The notes under the pieces are model-generated. The model worked only from the letters and a program-made list of their open reading frames with translations, searched no databases and was not told the DNA's origin. Position numbers and translations under genes: made by a program. A DNA stretch of 64,000 bases from CBINFS01 sp966250015 (GTDB taxonomy: Bacteria > Bacteroidota > Rhodothermia > Rhodothermales > DASSAV01): NCBI GenBank assembly GCA_966250015.1, contig CBINFS010000005.1:62001-126000 (forward strand), in the 5' to 3' direction. How positions within the stretch are numbered: the first letter of the stretch is position 1; every line of letters starts with the position of its first letter. This document shows positions 33,003-42,556 of the stretch, one piece after another.

Positions 33003-35297
33003 TTAAACGGCAGGGCTGGGTCTCGATGCTTTGGGTAGTTCAACGATGAACGCACTACCCGCCCCTTTGTTACTTGTAACGCGTATGTGGCCGCCAATTA
33101 AGTCGAGAAGCCTTTTTGAAACGGCGAGTCCGAGTCCACTCCCCTGATGCGTTCGCTCGAGTCCCGTGCTTTCCTGCGAAAACTCGTCAAAAATGTGTGG
33201 CAGGAAAGCGTCGGTGATGCCTATCCCCGTATCTCTGATCGTCACGTACACGTGGTCTTCACGCTCGGATACCTCGACCTCTATTCCCCCTTCTTCGGTA
33301 AACTTGACGGCATTGTCTAGCAGGTTATTGAGCACGCGCGCCACTAACCGCTGGCCCTTCTTAACGTAGGCTCCGTCCACGGGCTTGCTGATCTGGAATG
33401 TCAGCCCCTTCTCGTTGGCCATGGGACGGATCAACTCGGACACGCTCTCAACAACGTCAACCACGTTGAAGGACGTGTTTTCCACGTCAACCGAACCTGC
33501 CTCGAGCTGAGCCAGATCGAGAATTGAATCGAGCATGAGGAGCAAGCGCCTGCCGCTTCGTTCAATGACCTTTACGAATCGCTGATACTGCGGCCGTACA
33601 CCCTGCTTCAGCATCGACGTGAATCCGAGTATGACGGTCAGCGGGGTTCGGACCTCGTGCGTCATGTTAGTAAGAAAGGCCGACTTGATCCTGGCCATCT
33701 CCTCGGCGGCTTCTTTTGCCATGACCAGCTCAAGCTCCGTCTCCTTTCCTTCCGTGATATCACTGAAACTTCCCACGTATCCGACAAACGCACCATCTGA
33801 CGCATATCGCGGAACGCCCGTAAAGTGCATCCATCGGTAAACACCGTCATGCCGCAGCAACCGGCACTCGACGCTGAACGGCGTTCGCTTCGCAACGGCT
33901 TCCCGATATTGATTCAGGACAGACTGACTATCTTCCGGATGTAATCCACTCGCCCAACCCTGTCCCCTGCTCTCTTCGAATTCCTTTCCCGTAAACCGGT
34001 GCCAGGTCTCATTTAGAAAGACGAACCCACCTTCACTATCGGCGAGCCAGAGCAGGACGGGCACCGAATCCGCCACCGACTTGAATCTGGACTCATTTTC
34101 CTGCAAGGCATTCAACATCTTCTGCTGTTCGGTGATGTCCGTCAATGCAGCCAGGATCGACGGCTCACCTCCGAGTTGGATACGTTGCAGCGACAAAAGA
34201 ATCGTTTTTAACTGCCCCGATTTTGAGGTTAGTCGAACCTCCTGCTCCGGAACCCTGTCTTTTTGACCGAACAGGCCTGAAAGGTCATCGGGAAGTGCTT
34301 CCCCGTGCCACAAATCGAGATCTTTCCACGCCTTACCGATGATATTTTCACGCTCACAACCCACCAGCTCACAGAACGCTTCATTGACGTGTACGAAGCG
34401 GCCGTCCGACACCCGGGTTATGCTCAACCCGACGGGTCCAAACTGAAATGACTTCTCAAACAGCTCTCTCGTCTCAGAGAGGGCTTCTTCCATCTGCCTC
34501 CTCAACGTCTGGTCTCGAACCGTACTGAGAACCGCGCGACTCCCGTGGTACTGGACAGGCACGGATGCCGTTTCGATCGGAACCTCCGAGCCGTCCAACC
34601 GGATTACGGTCTCTTCGACCAGCTCAACGCGCCGGCCTTTCCCGAGTGGCGCACTGACACGGCGAATGCGATCACGCTTCTCAGGCTGCACAAACTCCCA
34701 CACGGATCGCCCGATCAACGCGGAGGCACTCGACGCGCCGATGAGGCGCACACCCGCAGGATTGACGTACAGGATGCGCCCGTCCATGTCGGTGAGTATA
34801 ACCGTGTCGGGCTGGAGGTCTACGAGCTGATGGTATAGTTCTTCCGCCTCGAACCGGGCTTCTGGTACACGCTTTTCGACGTCGGCTGACGTATCCACAC
34901 CCAACACCAGCTGAGAATCACCATCGGCTTCAGCGGCCGGGACGAGCACAACACGGACTTCCGGATCGGATCCCCAATCATCCTCACCTTCGAGAAAAGA
35001 AACGGGTTGCCCACTATCGAGCGCCTTATGGATCTGGTCTTTGAGAAAAGGGGTTAGTTTTTTTCCGGAGTTCGAAAACCCGTTACCCGTGTTTTCATCG
35101 GCGCCGGTAACGAGTAGCTCACCTCTCTTGCTCGCTTCCACGAAATAACACGTTCCCCCAAAAAATTCGATCAGCCGCCTGAAAGCTAACTCCTTCAATC
35201 GTAGCTGACGAATGGTTCGATCCTGATCGTCGATCAATGCTTGGAGATCCCGGACGCGTTCGATGAGATCCTGGTGTGACCTTTCGTGGATGTTCAT
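33003..35297 (-). CDS. Cytosolic PAS-domain sensor histidine kinase
   Basis: A 764-aa sensor kinase without membrane helices. An N-terminal coiled coil (1-45) and a degenerate sensor-like segment (46-145) precede three PAS domains at about 153-265, 275-392 and 400-518. The third ends in YVGSFSDITEGKE, a PAC motif. HisKA has the H-box FLTNMTHEVRTPLTVILGF with His547. The ATPase domain has N-box LNNLLDNAVKFTEEGG, G1 IRDTGIGI and G2 GSGLGLAVSKRLL. No receiver domain is fused and no response regulator gene is adjacent, so its partner is elsewhere. The only neighbour in the operon is the TerB-like protein. Confidence 0.92.
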   Translation of the reverse strand: MNIHERSHQDLIERVRDLQALIDDQDRTIRQLRLKELAFRRLIEFFGGTCYFVEASKRGELLVTGADENTGNGFSNSGKKLTPFLKDQIHKALDSGQPVSFLEGEDDWGSDPEVRVVLVPAAEADGDSQLVLGVDTSADVEKRVPEARFEAEELYHQLVDLQPDTVILTDMDGRILYVNPAGVRLIGASSASALIGRSVWEFVQPEKRDRIRRVSAPLGKGRRVELVEETVIRLDGSEVPIETASVPVQYHGSRAVLSTVRDQTLRRQMEEALSETRELFEKSFQFGPVGLSITRVSDGRFVHVNEAFCELVGCERENIIGKAWKDLDLWHGEALPDDLSGLFGQKDRVPEQEVRLTSKSGQLKTILLSLQRIQLGGEPSILAALTDITEQQKMLNALQENESRFKSVADSVPVLLWLADSEGGFVFLNETWHRFTGKEFEESRGQGWASGLHPEDSQSVLNQYREAVAKRTPFSVECRLLRHDGVYRWMHFTGVPRYASDGAFVGYVGSFSDITEGKETELELVMAKEAAEEMARIKSAFLTNMTHEVRTPLTVILGFTSMLKQGVRPQYQRFVKVIERSGRRLLLMLDSILDLAQLEAGSVDVENTSFNVVDVVESVSELIRPMANEKGLTFQISKPVDGAYVKKGQRLVARVLNNLLDNAVKFTEEGGIEVEVSEREDHVYVTIRDTGIGITDAFLPHIFDEFSQESTGLERTHQGSGLGLAVSKRLLDLIGGHIRVTSNKGAGSAFIVELPKASRPSPAV

Positions 35298-35463
35298 TCA
35301 AAAAACCTGTGCCGCGCAAGCAGAACGAGCAAAACACCGGGCAGTGAGCCGACGGGTTGCCACCCTTCGCAAGTATGTGAGCCGTGAGGAATCAATATGA
35401 AAACGCCTAACCGGTCACAAATGCAACAGCAGCGCAGTTACGGTTTTGAAAGAACCAGAAAGC

Positions 35464-35498
35464 AAACGGAGCGGCCAGACGATCCGGCCGCTCCGTTT
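35464..35498 (-). terminator. Terminator hairpin after the ligase/GNAT gene
   Basis: A perfect 13-bp stem, AAACGGAGCGGCC with GGCCGCTCCGTTT, has a 9-base loop. It lies 35 bases past the leftward ligase/GNAT stop; the T tract on the minus strand is short. Confidence 0.8.
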
Positions 35499-35532
35499 TG
35501 AGCTCCATTTATCGGTTTCGAAAAATTCAGAC

Positions 35533-38292
35533 CTAGTTGAGCTTCTTGATGGCCTTGACCATCGGTTCGTCCACTTCGGGGCTTCGGATGATTTCAAAGC
35601 CGGTTTTGCGACAGACCTGCTGCATCGGCTGATTTTGAACGAGTATGTCGGCCAGGATCCGTTCCAGGCCTTCATTGCGGCCGATGTCGACGAGGCGCCG
35701 GAGAAGCTCCGAACCCAGGCCTTTCCGCTGATACTCATCGGTCACGACCAGTGCAAACTCGCCGTCGCGCGTGCCCCGCAGGTGGGTCAGCCTGCCGACG
35801 CCAATGATTTCTCTCTCACCGGTTTCCTCATTTTTGACGATGGCAACGAGCGCCATCTCCTTGTCGTAGTCGATGAAACAGATTCGAGCCAGGCGGTCGT
35901 GAGCGACCCGTTGGCTGAGCTTCATCATGCTGGCGTACCGGAGATAAACGCTGCGTTCGGACAGGTGCTTGTGGAATTGAACCATTTTCGGTTCATCTTC
36001 CGGCCTGATCGGGCGAATGAGCACCTCCTTCCCGTCTTTCATCGTCCACGTTCCGACGTACTGATGCGGATACGGCCGAATGGCGACTTCGGGTAGTTCC
36101 TCTTCTTTCGTGCTCTCGTCGTACAGAACCACGCGGGCATCCAGCGCGAGGAGGCGCTCGGAAGACGCAAGCAGCGGGTTGATGTCGATCTCCTTGATCG
36201 CCCGGTGCTCGACGACGAGCCGGCTGAACCGGACGAGGAGCTGTTCAAGCGCATCGAGATCGACGGGTGCACGCCCTCTCACACCCAGCAAGGCCTTGTA
36301 AATGGTGGTCTGCTCCATGAGCCGGCGCGCCAGCGTCGTGGTGAGCGGCGGAAGGGCCAGCGCACGGTCTTTATAGACCTCGACGAGCTGACCGCCTGAA
36401 CCAAAGAGCAGAACCGGACCGAACTGATCGTCGATGCTGCTCCCGATGATCAGCTCGTAACCCTCAAGCTTGATCATGGGCTGAACCGTGACCCCATCGA
36501 AAGCCTTGAGCTGTCCCAGCTCAGTCAGACGGCTCTTGATGCCACGGAAGGCTTCCACCACGGCATCGTCACTACCCAGATTCAGGCGTACACCGCCGAC
36601 ATCCGTCTTGTGGGTAATCGTGTTCGAGTGAAGCTTGACGACTACCGGGTATCCCAGCTCGCGGGCGATGGCAACCGCCTGGTCTTCATCCGTGGCAACC
36701 CGCGTTTCTACCGTTGGAATCTCATAAGCCGAAAGGAGCGCCTTGGACTCGTATTCGGTAAGGATGAGCCGGTTTTCCGACCTCGCCTTCTGGATGATCT
36801 GTGCTGCACGGTCGATGGCGACACTCTCGTGTTCGTCGGAAAGTGTCGGCGTCTCGTAGATACCGCGAAGGTTGTAGCTGTACTGCCACATGTAATTGAA
36901 AACACGGGCTGCGGTATCCGGATAGCGGAACGTGGGGATTCCGGCGTGGCTAAGAATCTTCTCGCCAGCCGCAACGTCGGTGCCACCCATCCAGCTTGCC
37001 AGCACCGGCTTGTTTTCCAGATTCGCGTAGCTCTTCAGCTTTTCGGCGATCTGAGTCGGACGCGTCATCGATTGCGGCGTCAAAATCACCAGCAATCCGT
37101 CGCTGTTTTCGTCTTGAGCGGCCACTTCAAGGGCACGAGCATAGCGTTCTGGGTCTGCATCTCCGAGAATGTCGACCGGGTTTCCATGGCTCCACTGTGC
37201 AGGAAGGAAGCTGTTGAAAATCTCCATGGTTTCGGGAGATATCTCGGTAAGCTGCCCTCCACCCGCGACGAGAGCGTCGGTTGCAAGCACTCCGGGTCCG
37301 CCGGCATTCGTCAGAATCGTCAGGTTGGGACCCATCGGCCGAGGTTGTTTTGCCAGGACTTCCGCCATGTAGAACAGGTCCGAGATCGAATCGACCCTGA
37401 GCACGCCTGTCCGCCGGAAAGCTGCCGTAAGGACCTCGTCACTGCCTGCCAGGGCACCGGTGTGGGAGGCTGCAGCCTTTGCTGCCTGAGCCGACCGCCC
37501 CGCCTTGATCACGATGATCGGCTTACGCAGGGCAACTTCCCGGGCTGCCGACAAGAACTCCCTCGCATCGCCGATCGACTCCATGTAAATCAGGATGCTG
37601 TTGGTGCGCGGATCTTCACCGAGATAATAGATAAGGTCTCCCCAGCCGACGTCGAGCATCGAACCGAGCGATACGAACGCGCTGAATCCGACGTTTTCCT
37701 GGAAGCTCCAGTCGAGAATGGCTGTGAGCAGGGCGCCACTCTGACTGATGAACGCTACGTTCCCCGTGCGCGCCATACCTGACGCAAAGGTCGCGTTCAG
37801 CCCGCTGGTTGGCCGCATCACGCCGAGGCAGTTCGGGCCGATGATCCGCATTTCGCCTTTGCGGGCCTCCTCGAGAATCTCCTTCTCAAGGCGAACACCT
37901 TCCTCTCCGATCTCCTTGAATCCGGCCGAGATAATGATGGCCGCCTTGATCCCCTGCTGAACGCAATCCCTGATCAGTCCGGGTACCGTGTGGGCAGGCG
38001 TTACGATCACTGCCAGATCGACCTGTTCGGGAACGTCGGCAATGGTCCGATACGCCTTGATTCCGAGCACACTTGGACGGGATGGGTTTACGGGATAAAC
38101 CGTTCCGCCGAAGGGGTTACTGACGAGGTTCCAGAGGATCGTGCGGCCGACGCTACCCGGACGTTCGCTGGCTCCAATTACGGCAACGGTCTGAGGAGCA
38201 AAGATGGCATCGAGCGGCTGTCGCCTTGACTTGAATAGATCGTATGATGGATCACTCGCGTAGCGAGGTTTTGAAAGCTGTTGTTGTGCCAT
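35533..38292 (-). CDS. Acyl-CoA ligase (ADP-forming type) fused to GNAT acetyltransferase
   Basis: A 919-aa fusion. The CoA-binding domain is at about 25-150 (TVAVIGASERPGSVGR). Succinyl-CoA-ligase-like domains follow, with the phosphohistidine motif SHTGALAGSDE (His277). An ATP-grasp domain spans about 480-700 (SNTITHKTDVGGVRL). A C-terminal GNAT domain is at about 755-919 (EVLIRPIRPEDEP, then DEYQRKGLGSELLRRL, the acetyl-CoA loop). The order is that of Pat/YfiQ protein lysine acetyltransferases, which acetylate and control acetyl-CoA synthetase. The retained His277 also allows ligase activity. It is monocistronic, between two hairpin terminators. Confidence 0.92.
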   Translation of the reverse strand: MAQQQLSKPRYASDPSYDLFKSRRQPLDAIFAPQTVAVIGASERPGSVGRTILWNLVSNPFGGTVYPVNPSRPSVLGIKAYRTIADVPEQVDLAVIVTPAHTVPGLIRDCVQQGIKAAIIISAGFKEIGEEGVRLEKEILEEARKGEMRIIGPNCLGVMRPTSGLNATFASGMARTGNVAFISQSGALLTAILDWSFQENVGFSAFVSLGSMLDVGWGDLIYYLGEDPRTNSILIYMESIGDAREFLSAAREVALRKPIIVIKAGRSAQAAKAAASHTGALAGSDEVLTAAFRRTGVLRVDSISDLFYMAEVLAKQPRPMGPNLTILTNAGGPGVLATDALVAGGGQLTEISPETMEIFNSFLPAQWSHGNPVDILGDADPERYARALEVAAQDENSDGLLVILTPQSMTRPTQIAEKLKSYANLENKPVLASWMGGTDVAAGEKILSHAGIPTFRYPDTAARVFNYMWQYSYNLRGIYETPTLSDEHESVAIDRAAQIIQKARSENRLILTEYESKALLSAYEIPTVETRVATDEDQAVAIARELGYPVVVKLHSNTITHKTDVGGVRLNLGSDDAVVEAFRGIKSRLTELGQLKAFDGVTVQPMIKLEGYELIIGSSIDDQFGPVLLFGSGGQLVEVYKDRALALPPLTTTLARRLMEQTTIYKALLGVRGRAPVDLDALEQLLVRFSRLVVEHRAIKEIDINPLLASSERLLALDARVVLYDESTKEEELPEVAIRPYPHQYVGTWTMKDGKEVLIRPIRPEDEPKMVQFHKHLSERSVYLRYASMMKLSQRVAHDRLARICFIDYDKEMALVAIVKNEETGEREIIGVGRLTHLRGTRDGEFALVVTDEYQRKGLGSELLRRLVDIGRNEGLERILADILVQNQPMQQVCRKTGFEIIRSPEVDEPMVKAIKKLN

Positions 38293-38348
38293 TATGATTA
38301 ATAAATCGGTAAGACAAAGAATTATGGGAAGGTAAGTCCCTATCCCCC

Positions 38349-38385
38349 GAAAAAAAAGGTGAGCCCCTTAACCAGAGGCTCACCT
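38349..38385 (-). terminator. Leftward terminator between the mutase and ligase/GNAT genes
   Basis: AGGTGAGCC (38357-38365) pairs perfectly with GGCTCACCT (38377-38385). The A run 38350-38357 gives a U tract on the minus strand. It is about 485 bases past the stop of the mutase gene, so it may end that transcript or an unseen RNA. Confidence 0.85.
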
Positions 38386-38870
38386 ATTATGTAATCACGA
38401 TTAATAAGCAGCGCCCGTCACCGACGCAGCCGAAAGGAATGCCGGATCGAACCTTTATTGTTCGATTCTTTATGAACGATTTTCGGTCAGTCACAAAGGA
38501 AAGGCTCGGATCCACTCGAAGTAACAGCCTTTATGCTTCGGTAGAAGGCCGCTTCGATCGGCCTGGTCTCGGTTAGATCGAGTGGCATTGCGCGGCGCGG
38601 CGTACAACAGACGATGCCTGACGAAAGTAGGGCCTGTTTGCGAACAAGTATCCGCGTTACCAGCGACGCTAAACGACGCGTATCCCCTCCGTATCGATCC
38701 CTATACATGATAAAGGCACCTCCAGCCGGCGGCTCTCCGCTCTATTCTTACCGATTGAAATCAAGCTACAATCGACCACATGGCCTGTCAAGTCAAAAAT
38801 AATCAATTTCCAACAATCGAAACAGCGCTTTGCGAAGGTGTCACAACCGGAACACTATCCCTCCAAAACG
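38386..38870. other. Unexplained 485-base gene-free stretch
   Basis: Short ORFs exist on both strands here (for example minus 38487-38708) but none has protein-like features. A small hairpin AGGCCG/CGGCCT lies at 38546-38564. I could not match it to tmRNA, SRP RNA or 6S RNA by eye. It ends at a leftward terminator, so an untranslated RNA or long 3' UTR is possible. Confidence 0.45.
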
Positions 38871-40262
38871 TCAGGCACTTGCCTCCTGAAGCTCCTTCGA
38901 AAAACGATCGGCAAGCTGGCCGGCCACCTCCTTTGACGCTGCCTCTGCGTAGATCCGTATGATCGGCTCCGTGTTGGACTTACGAAGGTGAACCCAGCCC
39001 TCATCAAAGTCGATTTTGAGCCCGTCCACCGTCGATATGCGTTCTCCCTGATACCGGTTTGACAGAAGCTTGAGAAGCTCATCCGGATTGAGCGCTCCGA
39101 TCTCCGTCTTACGCTTCTCGATGTGATAAACCGGTAGTTGTGCCCGGAGCTCAGAGAGCGACAGGTTTTCGTTGGCCAGGTGCTGCAAGACCAGCGCCGT
39201 ACCAACCAGACCATCCCGCCCGTAATGCAGGTCCGGCAGGATCACACCCCCGTTCCCTTCACCGCCAATGATGGCGCCGACCTCCTGCATCATCTTCACC
39301 ACGTTGATCTCACCCACGGCCGAACGGTACACAGACTGACCGTACTTCCGGGCTACGTCGTCGATGGCGCGCGACGACGAGAGGTTTGTGACGAAGGGAC
39401 CGGACCTAAAGCGCCAGATGAAGTCCGCCGCCACGACCTGGGTGAGCTCTTCGCTCAGGTAGTGCCCGCCGTCCGTTATGAGGGCTAGCCGATCGGCGTC
39501 GGGATCGACCACGATGCCCAGGTCGGCGCCGGTATTCCTGACGACCTCGATCGTTTCGCCGAGGTTTTCCGGGAGCGGCTCGGCGACGTGGGCAAACCGA
39601 CCCGTCGGCTTACAGTTCAGGCAGATGATCTGATCCGGACGCACACCGAGCCGTTTTAGAAGGGCAGGTATGGCGATCCCGCCGACCGAGTTGATCCCAT
39701 CGACGACGATTTTGAAGTTTCGTGCGCGGATGAGATCAGGCTTGACGTAGTCCAGCGCTAGGATGCGGTCGATGTGGTAATCCAGGTAATCCTTCTTCTG
39801 GATGGTCCCGATCTGATTGTAATTGACGAACCGGGCGCTTGCTTTTTCAGCGATTTGGATCACCTCGGCCCCTTCGCCGGGTGATAGAAACTCGCCCTTT
39901 TCATTCAACAGCTTGAGCGCGTTCCACTCCTCGGGGTTGTGGGACGCGGATAAGACGATGCCTCCTGCAGCTCCTTCCGCCAGCACGGCCATCTCGACGG
40001 TGGGCGTTGTAGCAAGGCCTGCTTCAATGACGTGGCACCCCGTTGATTGCAGCGTCGCCTGAACGATCTGTGAGCACAACGAGCCCGTGACACGCGCGTC
40101 CCTTCCTACCACGATCGTGGCTTCCTTCCCCTGCTGAAGGGCTCGTTGCCTGCACCACGTCCCGAAGGCTGCCGTGTATTTGACGAGCACCTCGGGGTCA
40201 AGACCGCTCCCGAAAATTCCCCTGATCCCCGAGATCGACACCATTAACGTCTTTTTCTGCAT
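38871..40262 (-). CDS. glmM: Phosphoglucosamine mutase-type hexosephosphate mutase
   Basis: Interconverts glucosamine-6-phosphate and glucosamine-1-phosphate for peptidoglycan and LPS, or acts on glucose or mannose phosphates. I start at MQKKTLMVS (463 aa); an ATG 11 codons upstream is the alternative. The motifs of the alpha-D-phosphohexomutase family are in order: SGIRGIFGSG, the catalytic phosphoserine Ser107 in SASHNPEEWN, the Mg site VVDPDADRLALI, the sugar-binding GGEGNGGV, and the phosphate-binding RKSNTEPIIRIY near the C-terminus. GGEGNGG differs from the GGEQSGH of E. coli GlmM, so substrate specificity is less certain than the family. Confidence 0.85.
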   Translation of the reverse strand: MQKKTLMVSISGIRGIFGSGLDPEVLVKYTAAFGTWCRQRALQQGKEATIVVGRDARVTGSLCSQIVQATLQSTGCHVIEAGLATTPTVEMAVLAEGAAGGIVLSASHNPEEWNALKLLNEKGEFLSPGEGAEVIQIAEKASARFVNYNQIGTIQKKDYLDYHIDRILALDYVKPDLIRARNFKIVVDGINSVGGIAIPALLKRLGVRPDQIICLNCKPTGRFAHVAEPLPENLGETIEVVRNTGADLGIVVDPDADRLALITDGGHYLSEELTQVVAADFIWRFRSGPFVTNLSSSRAIDDVARKYGQSVYRSAVGEINVVKMMQEVGAIIGGEGNGGVILPDLHYGRDGLVGTALVLQHLANENLSLSELRAQLPVYHIEKRKTEIGALNPDELLKLLSNRYQGERISTVDGLKIDFDEGWVHLRKSNTEPIIRIYAEAASKEVAGQLADRFSKELQEASA

Positions 40263-40565
40263 ATGCTGTTTATAGAAGATAGATGAGTGTATCAAATGAA
40301 AAAGCAGCGGCTCACACCGTTAAAGGTAAAGCCTGCCCAACCAGACAAGATTTGAGAAGAGCAAAGTAAGAAAGGATTGCCAGAGTTGTGACAGCCGGTA
40401 TTTCCTTTTGTCTAACGGGCTCCGGTAGTTTTGGAGCCGAAATGTCCTATCGTCGCAATAGAAGCGACTTTCCGCCCTCTATTTTGGAACAGAAGACTAT
40501 TTTATCTCGTTACGCCACGCGCCGTTTGATGTCTGTAGTTCTGCCGCATCCCGTTCAAGACCACC
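40263..40565. other. Divergent promoter region between the mutase gene and ctaA
   Basis: About 300 bases without a convincing gene. The short plus-strand frame from 40388 runs into ctaA in another phase and lacks protein character. I see no clear hairpin or operator. Confidence 0.4.
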
Positions 40566-41579
40566 ATGAAACTACAGGTTCGTTTTGGGGCTCACGTCTA
40601 CCCATACACCCGTGAGGTTGCGTGGCGTCATCGGTTTACGATCGCCAGCTTTCTAACCACCGTAGCCCTGATCGCCTGGGGAGGATTCGTAACCAGTATC
40701 AACGCCGGACTCGCCGTTCCCGACTGGCCCACGTCGTTCAACTCGTTTGATCCGTTCAATCCCTGGCCTGAGTGGTGGACGATCACTCCGGTGCTCGCCG
40801 AACACGGACACCGGCTTGTGGGCGCCCTCGTCGGCATCTTTACGGTCTTCCTGGGTATTTGGACGTGGATATCCGATCCCCGGAAGTGGATGCGATATCT
40901 GGGGCTTGGCGCCATCTTGCTCGTAAGCTTGCAGGGAACGCTCGGCGGCTTGCGCGTGATCTGGGTTTCGCTCGACCTCGCCGTGGTCCACGCGGCACTC
41001 GCTCAGGTTTTCTTTTCGTTGATGGCCGCCATGGTGCTTTTCACCTCACGATCCTGGCTCGCCGTTTCGTCCGTTCCAAGTGAGTCGAAGTTCACACCGA
41101 GCTTACGATCGCTGGTCGTCGTTACCGTTGCCGCCCTTTACCTTCAGATCATCCTCGGAGCCCTGCTTCGCCATCCCGGAACGGGCATTAACCCACTACT
41201 CGCCGCCCTCCACATCACGGGCGCCTTCGTCTCGTCCGGCCTGGTGCTCGCCACCTACCTGCTCGTCCGCTGGGCTTTTACAGATTGCAGATTGCTCCGA
41301 AAGGTGGCCGGGTGGATGTTCGGCCTGCTTGGTTTGCAGGTGCTCCTCGGTCTGACCGCCTACTTTGTCCTGATTGACGAAGTTGGCATGCTTCGCCCGA
41401 GCAACCTTCAGGTGATCGTCAATACGGTCCACCTCCTGATCGGGGCGTTTTTGTTGGCTTCGTCGGTCGTGCTTGCCCTCCTGGCGCTTCGGCATCCAGA
41501 AACCGTCACGACGAGCGACTCCGGCACCGAAGAACCCGTTCTCTCGGCCAACCTGCTCGAGCACCCCCGTAGTAATTAG
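40566..41579 (+). CDS. ctaA: Heme A synthase (COX15/CtaA)
   Basis: Converts heme O to heme A by oxidising the C8 methyl group, for aa3-type cytochrome oxidase. The 337-aa protein has about eight membrane helices. The family signatures are WGGFVTSINAGLAVPDWP near the N-terminus, the heme-ligand histidines in EHGHRLVGALVG and VVHAALAQVFFS, LQGTLGGLRV, and the C-terminal-half counterparts LHITGAFVSS and NTVHLLIGAF. It begins a rightward run with ctaB and an ABC exporter. The oxidase subunit genes are not in the window. Confidence 0.94.
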   Translation: MKLQVRFGAHVYPYTREVAWRHRFTIASFLTTVALIAWGGFVTSINAGLAVPDWPTSFNSFDPFNPWPEWWTITPVLAEHGHRLVGALVGIFTVFLGIWTWISDPRKWMRYLGLGAILLVSLQGTLGGLRVIWVSLDLAVVHAALAQVFFSLMAAMVLFTSRSWLAVSSVPSESKFTPSLRSLVVVTVAALYLQIILGALLRHPGTGINPLLAALHITGAFVSSGLVLATYLLVRWAFTDCRLLRKVAGWMFGLLGLQVLLGLTAYFVLIDEVGMLRPSNLQVIVNTVHLLIGAFLLASSVVLALLALRHPETVTTSDSGTEEPVLSANLLEHPRSN

Positions 41580-41605
41580 TCTCAAAAAATCTCACGCGCA
41601 GACCA

Positions 41606-42556
41606 TTGCACTCGACTGAATCTACCTCTGTTGATCCGCGAATTTCCTCGAATCCCGGCTGCTCTCACGCATCGGTACTCGCCCGGAGCAAAGCTGAAGT
41701 GCCGGCCTGGCGGGATTATCTTACCCTGACGAAGCCGGAGATCTCTTTTCTCGTCACCCTTTCTGCCTTTGCAGGTTTCCTGCTTGGTTCGCAGGATGGC
41801 ATCGATGGCTGGCGGCTTCTGATTACACTCGTAGGAGTCGTCCTGACGTCGGGAGGAGTGGGCGTACTCAATCATTACCTGGAGCATGAGCTTGACGGCC
41901 AGATGCGTCGTACGGCCTGCCGGCCATTACCGGCCGGACGTGTCTCACCCGGCGCCGCCCGGATCTTCGGGGTATTGCTCGTATCGGCGGGTGTGGGTTT
42001 GCTTTGCCCGTTGACGAATCCGCTGACCGGTGTACTGGCCGCCCTCGCCGTCGTCTTGTACCTGTTCGTTTACACCCCCCTGAAGCGTAAAACGAAGTAC
42101 AACACCATGATCGGAACGGTCCCGGGCGCCTTACCCGCCCTTGGCGGCTGGACGGCGGCTACCGGCAACCTCGAAGCTGGAGGCTGGAGCATCTTTTTGA
42201 TCCTTGCCTTCTGGCAGATGCCCCACTTCCTCGCCCTGGCCTGGATGTATCGAAAGGACTATGGCAGAGCGCGGTATGCTATGTTGCCGGTCGTTGAGCC
42301 CGACGGGCGATCGACTGCCTTCCAGACCCTGCTCTTTACCGTCCTGCTCGTCCTCGTAAGCCTCCTGCCTACCCTGATCGGTCTGACAGGCTGGATCTAT
42401 CTTACGGGCGCCCTGTTTGCAGGGGGGTGGTTCCTCTTGCCCGCCATCTCCTTCTACCGCACCCGCTCCGTGCAGGATGCACGAAGCGTATTGATGGGGT
42501 CGGTTCGATACGTACCGTTGCTTACGGTTTTTATCGTAATCGACCACTTTGTTTAA
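41606..42556 (+). CDS. ctaB: Protoheme IX farnesyltransferase (heme O synthase)
   Basis: Adds a farnesyl group to heme B to give heme O, the substrate of CtaA. The 316-aa protein of the UbiA superfamily has about eight helices. LTLTKPEISFLVTLSA starts the first helix, NHYLEHELDGQMRRTACRPL is the prenyl-diphosphate Mg site (N-x3-E-x3-D, with E where D is usual), and YTPLKRKTKYNTMIGTVPGA is the second conserved loop. The start is a TTG 26 bases after ctaA; no ATG is available before the core. Its end overlaps the start of the ABC ATPase gene. Confidence 0.94.
   Translation: MHSTESTSVDPRISSNPGCSHASVLARSKAEVPAWRDYLTLTKPEISFLVTLSAFAGFLLGSQDGIDGWRLLITLVGVVLTSGGVGVLNHYLEHELDGQMRRTACRPLPAGRVSPGAARIFGVLLVSAGVGLLCPLTNPLTGVLAALAVVLYLFVYTPLKRKTKYNTMIGTVPGALPALGGWTAATGNLEAGGWSIFLILAFWQMPHFLALAWMYRKDYGRARYAMLPVVEPDGRSTAFQTLLFTVLLVLVSLLPTLIGLTGWIYLTGALFAGGWFLLPAISFYRTRSVQDARSVLMGSVRYVPLLTVFIVIDHFV

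Noticed and set aside
36610..37782. 390-aa open frame antisense to the ligase/GNAT gene
   Set aside because: The opposite strand holds a full-length recognised enzyme; the antisense product is Arg/His/Cys-rich without motifs.
38487..38708. 73-aa minus-strand ORF in the unexplained gap
   Set aside because: Arginine-rich, no hydrophobic or fold pattern, no ribosome site and no relation to any family I know.
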